In this document: in pieces, positions 10,741 to 24,309 of the stretch | Numbering within the stretch: the first letter of the stretch is position 1 | How the letters are laid out: every line of letters begins with the position of its first letter | Origin: Saururus chinensis | Lineage: Eukaryota > Streptophyta > Magnoliopsida > Piperales > Saururaceae | Assembly: GCA_035235625.1 (NCBI GenBank) | Contig: CP141142.1 | Span: 30,700,995 to 30,764,994 of the forward strand | Direction: 5' to 3' | DNA: 64,000 nucleotides | Notes under the pieces: model-generated | The model's input: the letters and a program-made list of their open reading frames with translations, nothing else | What the model was told of the DNA's origin: nothing | Database searches by the model: none | Program-made: the position numbers and the translations under genes

Positions 10741-12270
10741 GTGCCTTGCCAAGGCAGAGCCAGCAGCGGTAGGCCGGTGTCTCGCTCATTGCCTGCAGGT
10801 GTAGGGAGGGAGACTGAAAGGGGTGGGGTCAGTTTTCCAATTGTTTCTGTAACGTGTTTGTTCGAGGCATATCTATCTTATGTTTTTGTTTTTTCTTTAT
10901 TTCTTTCTTTTTTTCATTTCTCTCTAGCTCTCTCATTTTTCTTTTCCACCCATAATTTTTCTTTCCCTTTTTCATGCCATAAATCTATGTGGTGCACTGA
11001 TGCCCAATGCCCACACCCGGCCTCACACCTAATTCTACTAATATAAGTACCGAGTAAAAAAAAGAAAATCAAATAGGCCATAGCTTCAAATTTCCACCAG
11101 TTAGAAAATGAACACAAAATAATAGAAAGGTTACAAAAACATTTGGGATGTTGAATGACTAGCCGGTCGAGTTTGGGCTTTAAAACATTGTTTATAACAA
11201 TAAACATAATGTGCATAGCTCTTAACAAGAGCAGCACCTGGCCAACGGTGTTGAGTGGACTGATTGTGGGAAGCGTTTTTAATGCCATGCTCTCACAATG
11301 AACCTTGTATAAGGAATATATGGGAGCCTTTAATTAATGGGATCAACGGCGAACATACTAGAGCATAAATACTAATGATACTAATGTGTACTAATGAGTG
11401 CACCATCGGTATCAAATATCAAGGGTTCTTATGTATCCCTTATGTTGTGCTCATTATCAGATTGGAATATAAATGTTTTTCCTTTCTCTGGGACCCCAAT
11501 CAACGATAGGAATTGTCGGAGTGGTGGCAATATATGTGTTAGCTTGAACTTGAATTGTCGAATAGGGTGTCAACCAAAATTATTGAAGCTATATTGGAGT
11601 TTAAGAAGAAATCTTCTGAAGAATTTTTGGGGTCAGGAGCTCACAAGAGGAATTCATAGGGATGCCAAACCTAGAGGGGAGTAAACCCAACAGATGTGAT
11701 GAGGTTTCTGGGACTACGCTGACAATGAGGAAGATGACTACCTCATGAGCTATCGACATGGTCTTTAACATAGCGACAAGGTGTCAACAGTTTTGGACAT
11801 GAGGCAAGACAGGTCAGTACTGATGTTGAGGGTTTCATCTGTCATAATTTAAAAAGCTGAGGAATGATGATAATCAAATCTCATAAGATGCTAAAATAAA
11901 CCTATTGAAAAGTTAAAATGGTTGTATTCCATTAGAGGGGTAGTATTATGAACGAGGAAATTGATTGGAGGTGAGGACCAGTACAAGGTTTTGACAAAGT
12001 GTAAGACCAGTGAATGGTTTGCATAAGGCATGTTGACCCGGGAGTACATGCATGAGAGGTGTTGACCTGTCTACATGAGATGCTTCCTAGAGATTGGTTT
12101 ATAAGAGAGGTGTTGACTAGAGAATACTTTATTTGTGATGTGTTGTCAGATAATGGTCTTGACGAGAAGTGCTAACATGATGACAGGGGCGTTTTCGCAG
12201 ATTATGTGGAATAGGGAAGTGATGTGGGGATGGGATTGATGGGTTGTACGTCCCTGGATGAATATAGTTA
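10741..12270. other. Non-coding DNA with degenerate GTGTTGAC-type words
   Basis: A T/C-rich tract lies at 10850-10980. At about 11980-12190 words such as GTGTTGACC, TGTTGACTAG and GTGTTGTCAG recur at irregular spacing. No gene is recognised. Confidence 0.35.
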
Positions 12271-12834
12271 CAGGTGTATACAATTTTTCTCTTAGTGATT
12301 TATATTAGTAAAGGCATAAAATAGAGGAAAAAACAATTGAAAAAAAAACTTTCTTCTTTAACTATATTCTTGAAAATTTTAAAACTAACGTCTTCCTCGA
12401 TAGAGTCAAGTTTTTACACAAGTCCTAATGATATAAAAGGTAAATAAAAGAAGTCCAATTATAACTAACCAAGCACTCAACAATCAAAAATAGAGAAAAG
12501 AAGCTAAAATATATATAAATAAATAAAAAATTACGAAATTAAAACTTTTAGGATAGAAAAAGACTCAAAAGAAAATAATCTAGAACAAAAATCCCAATCT
12601 AAAATGAAAATGAACTTATCCTAGAAATATGATGATCAATGGTGCATTGGTTTTATGTGTACGATTCACTGGATTGATCACATGTTGTTTAATCAATTGT
12701 TTGGAGCTTTGGCTTGAACTGATAACGAACAATAGTAGGCAATCAATCGCTCGTAGGGTCTGATTGATCACTCAACATAAAGTTGTGCATTTTTCTATTG
12801 ATGTTCTATTTCTCTATATAACTCAAAGTGAACT
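12271..12834 (-). mobile_element. Putative LTR of the antisense Ty3/Gypsy element
   Basis: Lies directly downstream, on the minus strand, of the end of the decayed Gypsy pol. It contains GATTGATCAC and ATCAATCGCTCG words like those of the antisense LTR-like block at 55.1-55.8 kb. I did not resolve LTR ends or a target duplication. Confidence 0.35.
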
Positions 12835-14510
12835 AGTTTACATCATTCTCCCTTGGATCCAAAGAATTCACCCTCAAATTCAAAGAATCATCATCTAAAG
12901 AATCACCAACATAAGGAATAAGATATTTAACATGAATACATAAGCAGTATGAACATGGCTAGGAAATCTGAGATGATAACCATTATAGTTGATTTTCTGA
13001 ACTATGTCTAAAGGTTCAATCATTGTAGTAGATAATTTGTTGTACCCCCTAGCAGGAAACTTATCTTTAGTCAAAACACCCCATACATTGAATTCGACAT
13101 GTCATTTCTTCAAATCATGGACATCTTTATATTTTTCATTAGACTCCTACAATTTTTTAAGAGGTTATTCAAGTAAATATCCTGCAAATTTCAAATACCA
13201 TTTAATTTTTGCATTTCTAGAATAGGGATCAAATCTAAGGGAGAACGAGGGTTAAAACCACGATACACGTTGATCCTATGATTTTAGATTAGTAGCCACA
13301 AAACTCCTCAACCTATTTCCTAGAGATCTGTTGACCATATCCATCAATTTTGGGATGAAAAATATTGATAAAATCAAGAGAAGCATATATTAACTTCCAC
13401 AAAGAATGCCAAAAGTAACTCAATAAACAAGCATTTCTATTGTACACAATAGATAGAGATTAGTCAGCACATGATATGCCTCCCTAAACAATAATGCAAT
13501 ATAAGATGCATCATTAGTCTTCTTAAAAGCTATGAAAAGGACCATCTTTAAAAACTTGTAAATGAACCCCATTATTAGCATTCATTCCTATTTGGCTACA
13601 TGGCAACCCAAGAACAAAGCCCATATTGATATTTGACCATGGCTCAGTAAGGGTACACAAAAATATATAAAACTGAATTAGTCAATGTTCTTTTAGCAAC
13701 ATGACATATATGACACCTCCCTGTACATAGATCACCAAAACTAAGAACAAGAAACAAGTTGCAATGTCTTATCTCTTCTCATATGATTTTCATTATGTAA
13801 CACCTTAACGATCTTCAAGCGCATACTATAAATAAGAACACATAACCAAATACCCTTGAAGAGAAAGCCTTCATGCAACAAATAATCCGATCTTTTCCCT
13901 ATCTCAATGTCAGTTATAACTTTAGAAAAAAAAAGGTTCACCAAGGAATAACTTCTAAAATGAATCAAAACCTAATACCTGAGTATGCATATTATTAAGT
14001 AAGCATGCACAACAACTCAATGCATTTACAATGATGTTCTGAACCACAAACTTATGATTAAACATAAATATAAATTCCTGCAAATAAGATGCCCACTGCG
14101 CATGCCTAACATATAATTTTTATTTGCTATTAATATGAACAAAAGCATAAAACTCAACGTATAAGCGCTATATATTCCTGACGCACCTAATAATTTCTCA
14201 CTAAAATAAACATTTTGGTGACCATCTTGACATAAGACAACTCTAATATCAACCTTAGAAAAATCACAATGTCATTCAAAAGGCTTGGGAAAGTTAGGCA
14301 AGGCTAAACAGGTATTGAAATCAATTTGTCTTTCATAAGAGTAAAAGAAAGCTCAGCTTTATTATTCTAAAAAAAAGATCATAACTTCATACAATCAATA
14401 ATAGTTGTCATATTAGTACTAAAATGTGGAATAAATTTTTAATAAAAAGAAGCTAACCCACAGAAACTCCATACCTCATTGTTGTACGAGCCAAATCATC
14501 GATGACCATT
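12835..14510 (-). pseudogene. Decayed Ty3/Gypsy pol: RT end, RNase H, integrase
   Basis: Reading the minus strand from 14510 downward across frames gives the ordered landmarks of a plant Gypsy polyprotein: E-V-x-S-F-x-G-L-A-S-F-Y (end of reverse transcriptase, about 14430-14470), a chain ending in the N-A-L-S box of RNase H (about 14000-14060), the G-F-L-F-x-G segment and R-R-D-K-T (H2C2 integrase region, 13741-13968), F-W-x-x-L-W-K and H-P-K-x-D-G of the integrase core (about 13330-13410), then K-F-P-A-x-G-Y-N-K-L and Y-H-L-R-F-P near the C terminus, and L-R-T-N-S at the very end (12841-12900). Stops and frame changes are frequent, so it is dead. The CACTA insertion at 14511 cuts it just upstream of the preserved RT end. 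Confidence 0.75.
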
Positions 14511-17116
14511 CACTATAAGAAAAAAGACTATTAGCGATGCTTAAAAGCATCCTAATAGTCATAAAAGCATCACTAAATGCAATGCTAATAGTATAGTCAC
14601 AACTGCTTAGTAGCATCACATATGAGAAGGCATCACAAATAGTAAATTATTAGCAATGCTTATTTACATGTGTTGCTAATAGTAAATTATTAGTGATTCT
14701 TTATAAAGGGTCGCTAATATTAAAATATTTTAAATAAATTATTAAAAAAAATATTAGTGATGCTTATTTTTATGTCACTAAAAAGAAAATATAAAAAATA
14801 AATATAAAAATATCATTAGCAATGCTTTTAAAAGCGTTGCTAATAAATAAAAAAACAAAAAACAAAATCCCAACTTCGGTGGATCTTGGGGAAGGGCCGG
14901 AGCCCCTCCTCTTTCGACTAGAGGAAGTGGATGAGGGGGGACCTCTGGCCGGTGGGGGTCGGGGAGAGAAGAAGGGGGCGGGGGTAAGGGAAGGGGCAAG
15001 CGGCAGGATAAGTAAGGGGAGATGACAGCTAGTGGCAGGGACGACAGGTGGCTAGCAGAGATAGGGGCAAATGGCAGTTGGAGGCAAGGGAGAGGGAAGG
15101 GTGGGAAGAAGGGGGCGGGGGGGGGGGGGCAGGGGAAAAGGGGTGAGTAGCGACTCGTAGAGTTGGGGCAGTTAGCTGAGCTAGGGGAGAGGACGGCCAA
15201 AGGTAGGATTGCAGGCGGTTAGAAGAGATGGGTGTAAACGGCGGTCAGAGTAGGGGAGACGGCGGGGGAGGGGGTATGCATAGCGCGGGCTAAATTTTTG
15301 TTTGCACAAACAAAAATATCCGACACGTGCAAAATTTTGCGCGTGCACTTACTTTATTAGCGATGCTTTGCTATTTGCAATGTTCTTACTTAGCATTGCT
15401 AATAACTATACTTTTGCGATGCTTACAAGGAAGCATAGCAAACAGTCATATATTTGTCATGCTTCCTTATAAAAAAATCCTCTCTCTACCCTCTCTCCAT
15501 TTGTCTCTACCCTCTCCTCCTCTCTCTCTATCTTCTCTCCCTCTCTCTTTTCCTCTCCCTCTCTCCTCCCTCCCTCTCTATCCATTCTCTCCCTTCTCTC
15601 TCCCTCTCTTCCGTCCCTATATATGCTCACTCTCTCTCCTCTCTCCTGTGTCTATATATATACCCACTATCTCTCTGTCCTCTCATCCTCTCTCCTCACT
15701 TTCCTCTCTCTATAGCTCCATCTCTTTCCCTCTCTCCACTTTCCTCTCTCTTTTTTTATTATATATTATATTTTAATTTTTTTTAAAATAAATTAAAAGG
15801 TAATTACGACGAATTAGAAAATACATCGCTAATATTCTATGTAATAGTGTCATAATGAAGTATAGGAAAAAACATCACTAATGCCTTATATATTAGCGAT
15901 CCATATCCTTATATGTTTTTAATACCCAGGTTAATAGCGACATTTTTTTCTAAGTTTCGCTATTACCTTTTAATTTTTTTTAAGTTTTTGAAAATAATAT
16001 ATAATAAAAAATTCTAAAAATATATAAATTAAATTCTTCACCCTCTATCTTTCCTCTTCTCTCCCTCCTCCCTCCTCTCTCTTCCTCTTCTCTCTCTCCT
16101 TTCACGCTCTCTCCTCTCTCTTTTTTATATCTCTCTTCTCTCTACCCACTTTCTCTTTCCCTCTCCCTTCTATACTCTCCCTTCTCTCTCCTCTCTTTCT
16201 CTTATCGTCTCTCTCACATGCAGAACGTGAGCCCCAACTTTGATGAACACAAGTGAGATAGAAGGGGAATTCAATTTTTTAGGATTTTTTTATTATATAT
16301 CATATTTTAAAATTAATAAAAAACAAAATAATTTAACAATGCATAGGAAAATGCAAATATTTTATTTTATTTTTTTATTTTTTAAATATAATATATAAAT
16401 TATTTTAAAAAAAGTCAAAATTAAATTCTTCCCCCCTCTACCACGCCTCTCTCTTCTCCTTCTCTTCTCTCTCTCCAAGCTCACTCCTCACTATCGTCTC
16501 TCTCCTCTCACTCTCTCTATCTACTCTCTCTTCTCTCTCCACTTTCTCTCCTCTCTATATCTATCTATACATTCTCTCTCTCTCTCTTCTTTCTCTCTCT
16601 CTTCTTTCTCTCTCTCACATCTTTCTCTCTTCTCTCTCCCTATCTCTTTCCCTCACTCACATGCATGAGCGTGAGTCCCAACTCCGAGGAAGAGTGGGAA
16701 GAAAGTAAGAGAATTTTATTTTATTTTATATTAAATATTTATTATATTATTATATATTGAAATAATAAATATTAAATAAAATAAAATAATGCAACTATTG
16801 GTGAAGTTTTTTAAAAAATGTCCCCAATAGTACTACTATTTGTGACGATTTTTAAAAAACATCACTAATAGTCTTAATTTTTTTAGGAAAATAACATTAT
16901 TTTATTTGTGATGCATTTGATAAACATAGCTAATAGTACCACTATTTGCAACGCTTCTATAATAATGTCACCAATAGATCTAATTTTTTAAAAACTTATA
17001 ATCACTAATAGTTATTTTTTTGCCACACTTATCTGCGTTGCAAATAATAATTTTTAGCGATGTTTTGTATTGCATCTTTAATAAAAGTTTTACAAATAGT
17101 CTTTTTTATTGTAGTG
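14511..17116. mobile_element. CACTA (En/Spm-type) element, non-autonomous, 2.6 kb
   Basis: Starts CACTATAAGAAAAAAGACTATT and ends in the inverse, AATAGTCTTTTTTATTGTAGTG, the terminal pattern of plant CACTA transposons. Both subterminal regions carry many copies of TTAGCGATGC / GCATCGCTAATA in both orientations, typical transposase-binding repeats. The interior is a GC-rich block (14870-15290) followed by pyrimidine tracts (15470-15760, 16035-16220, 16430-16665). No transposase frame is present. The flanking trinucleotides are ATT and ATC, an imperfect 3-bp target duplication. It interrupts the Gypsy pol pseudogene. Confidence 0.75.
15470..15760 (+). repeat. Pyrimidine (CTCTCC)n tract in CACTA element
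   Basis: Almost pure C/T on the plus strand, built of CTCTCC, CCTCTCT and TCTCTCC words. Similar tracts lie at 16035-16220 and 16430-16665 in the same element. Serine/leucine/proline-rich reading frames over it are artefacts of the repeat. Confidence 0.85.
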
Positions 17117-18477
17117 ATCATTAGTAGATCCATCTGCATATTGAACAACACTGACAGTGGGTTGGCTTGGATTGTCTATCTCATTGGCGCATGTTGATGC
17201 GTCTGTCTCACTACCAATGACTAGGCAAATGCATGACCCTGCATATATGCATGCATGCAAAGGTATTGTTCATATTCTTCATTTTACCAATGCAATAATT
17301 AATGCATCGATAACCTTACCAATGATAAGGAAAAACATGATCAGAAACCCCCCCATCTTCTGTAAACATTTTTTCTGAGCCTAAACACTAATGTAAATCA
17401 TTCCAAACCAAGTTCCTAACCATTTGGGCCCACAATCATGCATTAAGCCAGATGTAATTCATATTTACATTGAAAGCATCATGCATGACAAATCTCAAGA
17501 TGAATCACATGCATAAGTTTGAGATCATCAAGAACTTGAAGCAAATCAGAAATTTACAATGCATTTCTTTATTTCAAAAGTATATTGCAATCCTACCTAT
17601 GCTGACACAAAGTTTTTGCTCTCCTGTGTACAATCCTCCCGAATTGCTCCCGCTTTATCGCACTGTTGTTAGGAATCAATTGAGACCCCCTTTCCCCCAT
17701 ATTATGAGTTTTACTATGTTTTATACTAGGATAACCACTTAAGGAGCCGCGTAACCACAAAACTACCTCATTTTCCAAAATAATTTATGGATGCAATTAT
17801 CATCAGCTGACCATCGATGCTTGCAACAGTGACACTACATCAATCCATCGGTAGGCATTGGCTTGCCATGGCTTATTGGTGATAAAAAATAAACATTTTA
17901 AAAAATAGTTTTTCTTCTTGAAACCACGGGGTGTCACATTATCTGTTTCACCCATCAACCTAGCAAAAAGGCTATCTCCTTTGGCCACCTAATCAAGCAT
18001 CTTGCTATAGACTTTGGGTACAAGTTCTTTAGGGCCATTGTATGAGTTATGCAAGATCCTTTCATTGCTTCAAGCGTTAGTACCTTGAGCCTAGCACGGT
18101 GTGGCATGCATTAGGGCTGCCAAAGGCCTAATGATGAGACTCAACCTTACCCGTAGTGGAAATTGTTATTGAGGAAGGGGGAGCAAGGTCCGGTTGAGCC
18201 TCCACTACCACCACCACCACCACCAGCTGCCTTTGACCCTAGAGTGTTGGAGTCGATAGAGAAGATGTGATAAGCATTGTCCTTGTTTATGATATGGTTA
18301 TGCAGGAGTTTGTATGTGACAGACCACTCATGCATATCACGAGGAGTACATGCTGCATCTAATGTTGTGCATGAGTTGGGCCTCATGCGACATGCTTTTC
18401 CTCCTCTACGCATAGGATTTTTATGTTATATGTTTGCTTTTCTAGGTTTTAGAGATGGTTATAAAAGAGTCGCTACT
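17117..18477. other. Unclassified segment between two CACTA ends
   Basis: No clear gene. A (CCA)n run lies at about 18200-18225, read as a glycine run in a minus-strand open segment (18147-18413). I could not match it to a family. I also could not find the rest of the Gypsy reverse transcriptase here, although it should lie on this side of the CACTA element if the insertion were simple. Confidence 0.4.
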
Positions 18478-18791
18478 AAGTTTTTTTTATCTTTTTAAAT
18501 TTTGGTTATATTAGCAACAATTTATAAATGTCACTAATAAAACTACTATTAGCAATACTCTTAAATTAATGTCGCTAATAATTTACTACTAGCGACACTT
18601 TATAAAGCATCAAATTTTTTATATATTAGCAATATAAAAAAAATGCCGCTAATTGTATATTATTGGCGACACATTTAGCAACGTGACACATTTAATAACA
18701 TTTTTTAAGCATCGCTAATAGCTATTAGTGATACTTTTATAACTATTAGTGATGCTTAAAAGTGTTGCTGATAGTTTTTTTTCTTGTAGTG
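18478..18791. mobile_element. Orphan CACTA right end
   Basis: About 310 bp of TTAGCGACAC / GCATCGCTAATA subterminal repeats ending in TTTTTTTTCTTGTAGTG, a CACTA-type terminus. No left end was found immediately upstream, so it is a truncated copy or the far end of a rearranged composite with the element at 14511. Confidence 0.6.
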
Positions 18792-19421
18792 ATATCATGT
18801 ATTGTTGTTATCAATATATGAATTCCAAATTAACACTCTATACCACCATGTAAAAGGTAATTCGTTTTGTATGTATGTTGATACATTTTTCATAATTCCT
18901 TGCAATCTGAAAAGTGATATTTTCATGTCTCCAAGAACATGACCATACATAGGTCATGTGTTAATTACACAACAAGATACACAATAATTGAGCTCATATC
19001 CATATGTCTGTGTGTTAGCAGATTGTGTACTCGAGCTCAAGACAATGTAACTTATTGTGTGTATGTTGACATTATTTAGACATAATTGAGTGATGCTAGG
19101 AAATGTACTTGCATATGGGGAAAGTTTCAACACATGGGGCTCATACATAAACATGCAATTGCTTATAATTTCTAGCCACATGGATGGAAGTTCTCAATTA
19201 TGTAGGGTGACATCTAGTATTTAGGTGAAATTCCATATATGTATAAAATTTCATATAATTTTAGGGTTATTTTTTAAAATCATTGTTGCTGAGGTCATAG
19301 CAGTCAGTGTGAGGGTCAAGAGGAAGCCATTCATTTTCCTTTTTATCAAATATGTGTAATTGTCCGCTAATTATATTGAGTAATCCACACAACTTATAAA
19401 CACGAAATGAGATATTAAAGA
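18792..19421. other. Intergenic DNA, no gene recognised
   Basis: AT-rich spacer between the CACTA remnant and the terminal repeat of the large MULE. Nothing coding is recognised. Confidence 0.45.
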
Positions 19422-19554
19422 GGGAAAATTATTTAAATAATATTAAAAAATAATTACTGAAATCGCACACTTTGTGAAATATTTCCCGAAGTGGTATTGC
19501 TTTTGGTCATGTAGGCATCAGTCAATTGTTGGCACCTGCGTGGCTTTTTATTTT

Positions 19555-19870
19555 TTGTTTTTGTCCTTTGGAAGGACAAAATTGTGTCCAAAGGACAAAA
19601 TACTAGCACTTTCCCTTTCAGCCGAAGAAAGAAAGAATGAGGTTGGATTTCGTCCTTTGTAAGGATGAAATCACCACCATGTGGATTTCGTCCTTGTCAA
19701 GGATGAAATCTACTTAAAATAGATTTCATCCTTCGCAAGGATGAAATTATTGTCAATGATTTCATCCTTTGCAAGGGCGAAATCACCACCCTTGTTACTT
19801 TCTAGCTTAAAAGTAGGGGCCAAATTGATTCATAAGATTTCGTCCTTTAAAAGGACAAACTTTGATGAAT
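19555..19870. repeat. Array of TTTCGTCCTT palindromes in left MULE end
   Basis: At least five copies of ATTTCGTCCTTnnnAAGGACGAAAT-like inverted words separated by short spacers. A mirror array is at 32835-33095 in the other end. They could be transposase-binding sites or simply arm duplication. Confidence 0.7.
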
Positions 19871-20479
19871 TTTTTTTTAGATAACTTAAAATTGAAAGCA
19901 ACACCTATCCCTGCATAACATCAAATATCATCCACACAAAACATACAAATCTATCCTCGGATAAACATTAGATATCTTCCACACAAAACATATAAATCGA
20001 TCACTACAACAAAAAGGACATTTAGCAATGCATTTATGCGTCACTAATAGTCCCCTAAGCGTCACTAATGACTATTAGCGACACATATAAAACGTCGCTA
20101 TAAGCATCGTAAAAAGTGTCATCGTTATTGCCTATTAGCGACGCATAACAAAAAGTGTCGCTAATAGTGCCTATTAGCGATGTATATTTATGTGTCGCTA
20201 TTAGTAAAACTACATCGCTAATATTACATTATTAGCGACGCAAATTTATTAGTTATTAGCAGCGTTATTATATACAACGCTAATAGAAAAACCATTTAAA
20301 AAAATTAAAAATAACTTATTTGCAACGTATAACTCTAAGAGTCACTAATCAGTTCTTATTAGTGACATTTGTGCATACGTTGCTAATAGAATAATTTTTA
20401 AAAAAAATTTATTTAAAGTGCCGCTAATAATATAATATTAGTGATGCTAATAAATAAGCTTTGGCAATGCTTTTATATG

Positions 20480-21187
20480 CGTTGCTAAGGAAGGCGAGGC
20501 GCTGTAATCCGGCCCCCTCCTTCCTCCCTCCTCTGAAAATCAGAGGAGGGGGGGGAGCAGGAGGCAGTGAAAGGGGAGAGGGGGAGGGAGTGAAAGGGGG
20601 AGAGGGGAGGCAAAGAAAGGTGGGGAGAGGGGGAGGAAGGGGTGGGGTGCTGGAACTCTACGAGGGAATCGGATAACGTCAGCCCCTCCTCAGGAGGAGG
20701 CAAATGAGGGGGGAGGCGAGAAATGGAACTAAAGGGAGGGGAGGAAGGAAGAGGGGAAAGAGGGTGGGAGGAGGGAAAGAGGGGGGAGAAATGAGGATGC
20801 GAGGGGATGAATGGAGAGGGGGAGGAATTGGTGGGGTGCTGGAATCCAGTGGGGGAACTGGATTCCTGCAACCCCTCCTTCAGCAGCAGCACATGAGGGG
20901 GGAGAAATGGAAATAAGGGAGGGGAGGAAGGGAGAGGAGGAAGAGGGGAGGAAGGGAGGGGGAGGGGAGGGGGAGGGAGGAGGGGATGGGGTGTCGGAAT
21001 CCGGTGGCCGAACCTGGATGACATCGGCGGGGTTAGGGCAAGGGGAAGGAGGCGGGGGCAGGGGAAGGGAGGAGGGCGGGGAGAAGGGAAGAGAAGGGGG
21101 ACCAGGGAGGGGGAGGGGACGGGAGAAGGGTGGAGGCGGAGCCAGCGCAGCAGGAGGGCTGGTGGTGACTGAGCCCGGATGGCAATT
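20480..21187. repeat. GC-rich purine block of CACTA element
   Basis: Plus strand rich in GGGAGG, GGGGAGG and GAGGAAG words. Its proline/serine-rich minus-strand frame and glycine/arginine-rich plus-strand frames are consequences of composition. A related GGAATCCGGTGG / CTGGATTCC motif recurs inside it, and similar blocks lie at 14870-15290 and 42424-42900 in the other CACTA copies. Confidence 0.7.
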
Positions 21188-23632
21188 CTGATTGGTTTTG
21201 GATTGTTTTCAAATTTTAAGTATTTTCCAAAGGTTTTAAGTAAAACCAGCTTCACATTTATGGGAATTAAGTGAATTTGAGTCAATTGTGAATTTTTGGA
21301 ATTTTTTTGTGAATTTCTCAGAAATTAGCATTTGGCGGGACACCTTGTGGGCCCCAAGGTCAAAATTTAGGTTTTTGGTCTAAAATATCCTAAAAATCAA
21401 AGGAAGTCATTACAAAAATTTTCTAGTCCTAATTAGAATTTAAATGGTCAAAATACTTACTTTTAGTTAAAGATTCTATTATTACCTTAAGTTTTAATTA
21501 TGTATAATTCATTCCTTCCTATAAAAAGAAAGGGGCTGGCCCTTTCGTATTTGGGAAATGGCTGAGCTAGAGAATCAAGAGCCTAATCCCCAATTAGGCC
21601 CCAAAAGGATGCGATTAGAGGTAAGATTTCCTTAATCCTTGCTTAATCATTAGGATTTTCTTAAACTCCTCTTAATCTGATCTTCCTATATTGATTTAAT
21701 CCATTTTCAAACCATTAAATCATTGTTTTACTCCTCTACCTCAAACCCTAGCCTTCAAAAATCCAATTTTGTGCCTCCTAGCCTTCATGTTCTAGCTTCA
21801 TGTGTAGAATAATTATGCTTGTAAGAGTTGAGCATTTGATTTCATATGAATGGAATGATGGTTTACAATAGATTTTACCCATGTTTTTAGTCGATAACTA
21901 TGAATAGATTTTATTAAAGCCTATGTGTATTGCCTTTATGAACTATTGTCAAAGCATGGCCATGTGCTTAGGGATATATGAACACACGTATATGGGGTAT
22001 TTATTATGAAATCATGGTTGTTTATTATTCAAATATGATGCACGTGGGGACTAATGGGAAACACATTCCATGTGTTGGAATTTACGTAGATCTTTCTCAG
22101 AGATGTATCATGATTTCATGCATCATGAAATGGACTTCATGAATTAGACTTTACCAATGTTTTGTCGTGGTTGATCGATTAGATGTAATAATTTGAGATT
22201 GTATGCTAGATTAATCGATCGTTGGCTAAATTGGAAACTTGGCTAGTCCGAAAGAACATGATTTCGATATTTTCCTTATTGGAACATGGATCCTCCCCGG
22301 GTTGAGAAGAGCAGAAATGCTATAAGGAGACCAACATATTGAGATTATCTGGATCCTGAAAATTCAGCTGGTATGTCTGAGTGCACCGGCTTACCATATG
22401 TGTTGCTTGGGATTGCGGTCTTGACAAGTAGGGATGCTCGAGGGCTTTGGCTTTGATGGGCAAGGGTTGCTCGGGGGTTTAGGCTTGAAGGGTAGGGGTT
22501 GCTCGAAAGCTTCATCCTTGATGGGCAAATATTGTTCAAGGGCTTTGGCCTCGAAGAGTAGGTCTATCTGACAAGGGATTGCTCGATGGTTCTGGCCTAG
22601 AGGATGTTTATTTTCTCTGTTTGAGGATATGCATGTTAGATTAGTGTGTTTGAGACACTTATACATACATGATGAATGAGAATGTTTATGCATGATATGA
22701 ATGTGTGGTAGAGACACTTTCACGCAGGTTTATGTTATGTTTATACATGATCTAAATATGTGGTAGAGACATTCTTATGCAGGTTTATGTGATATGAATG
22801 CATAATCTGAATCGTGTGATTGAGGCATTATCATTTAGTATTAGGTGATAGGTTGCATTATTAGAAAGTGTATGACAAACACTTCTCATGCGAATTACAT
22901 GTGATATTATGCTTGATTATGATTGGATAAGGATCATTACTTATGCAGAATGGATGTTAAGTCATGATATGATTATTTATTCTCTGACTTGTTATATACG
23001 TTATATGTATGCTAGATCTTTTACTTATGGGTAAATAGGGAATCAGTAAGGGGATGATCAAAAAAGGGTATACCATGTCATTTATGAATATGAATTGCCA
23101 TGATGATATGTCGTGATAAACTTTTTATTTTGTCACTGTAATTAAACAATTACTGAATTTTGTACTCACCCTATTTCGTGTTTTGTTTTGGGGTTGCACG
23201 GTGTGATGTGCAAACGCAAAGGATACTATGTACAAGGGATGACATGAGTATCAATGGATTAGCTTTCATCATATTCTAATGGTGTTTTATTTCTATTTTT
23301 TTATCATTTCTAGAACTTGAGAACACCCTGTGGTGGATTTCGTATGTTGCACATGTTTATTTGTTGCTGTTAGACATCTCTAAACTTTTTTTTTCTGATC
23401 TTGAGCCATATGTGGGCTCCAGAGATTATGATGTGGTATGTGTGTGAGGATGATTATGTTGACTTATTATGTTTATTATCTTCTTTATCCTTTTTACTCT
23501 TGCTCAAAGGATGTGCGGTGCGTAACTCCGCTAGTTTAATTGCTCGTATAAGGGCTAAGTCTTCCGCAAAATCGTTAATCTCTTTAAATTCCGTTGCTCC
23601 CTGGCACTGACCGGCCCTGACAAAACTGCCAC
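21188..23632. mobile_element. Foreign 2.4-kb block inside CACTA element, LTR-like
   Basis: A sharp drop in GC content marks both edges. The sequence before it (about 21150-21187) is repeated, with differences, just after it (about 23633-23670), so the block is bracketed by a direct repeat of about 37 bp. Inside is a promoter-like CCTATAAAAAG at about 21520 followed by a possible splice donor, and short repeated motifs near 22430-22600 (GGTTGCTCG, GCTTTGGC) and 22690-22790 (GTGGTAGAGACA). It could be a solo LTR, a captured host gene fragment, or filler DNA between duplicated CACTA parts. No protein domain is recognised. Confidence 0.35.
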
Positions 23633-24309
23633 GACAGGAGGGTTGGTGGTGGCTCATCCCGGAAGGCAATGGCGGGGGTAGGGCAAGGGGAATGGAGGAG
23701 GGCGGATGGGAAGGGAAGGGGTTTAGGGAGGGGCGGACAGGGGGAGGGGGGACCAGGGAGGTGGCGGAGCCGGGACGGCAGAGGAGGGGTGGATGTAGTA
23801 AAGTAGGGTGGAAGGCGAGGTGGGACGGAGGGTGTTGTCGGCGGCGGCGGTCGGTGTATTGGAGGCCAATGGAGTTGGGGTGGAGGAATGGCAGAGGCGG
23901 CTGTGGGAACGGGAGAAGAAGAGGCGCGCAGGGGGAGAGGGGGAGGGAATAAATAATGCACGTCCTAAATCGCCCACGTGGTATTTTACTTCTCTCGAGT
24001 GGGGGAACGTATATTTCCCATGCAAACGTTTCTGTTGAAACATCGCTAAAAAATTACCTATTGCGACGCTTATAAATAGTAAATTATAAGGTAATAGTGA
24101 CAAATAGAAATATGCGTCGCTATTACCTAAATTATTAGCAATGCATAGAAATATGCGTCAATAATACCAAGGGTATTTGCGATGTATATTCATATATGTC
24201 ACTAATAACAAGAGTATTAGTCACACATATCTACATGTGTCACTAATACATTTTTATTTAGTTTATTTTATAATTAATTTTTAAATAAAAAAATATTAAA
24301 AAATTAAAA

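Noticed and set aside
15327..15786. Overlapping leucine/serine/proline-rich frames
   Set aside because: Artefacts of the (CTCTCC)n tract within the CACTA element.
20485..21285. 266-codon proline/serine-rich frame on the minus strand
   Set aside because: It lies in the GC-rich purine block of a CACTA element. Composition alone keeps it open, and similar blocks elsewhere give different frames.
23584..24103. Several overlapping proline- or glycine-rich frames on both strands
   Set aside because: Low-complexity GC-rich CACTA interior; frames on opposite strands mirror each other.
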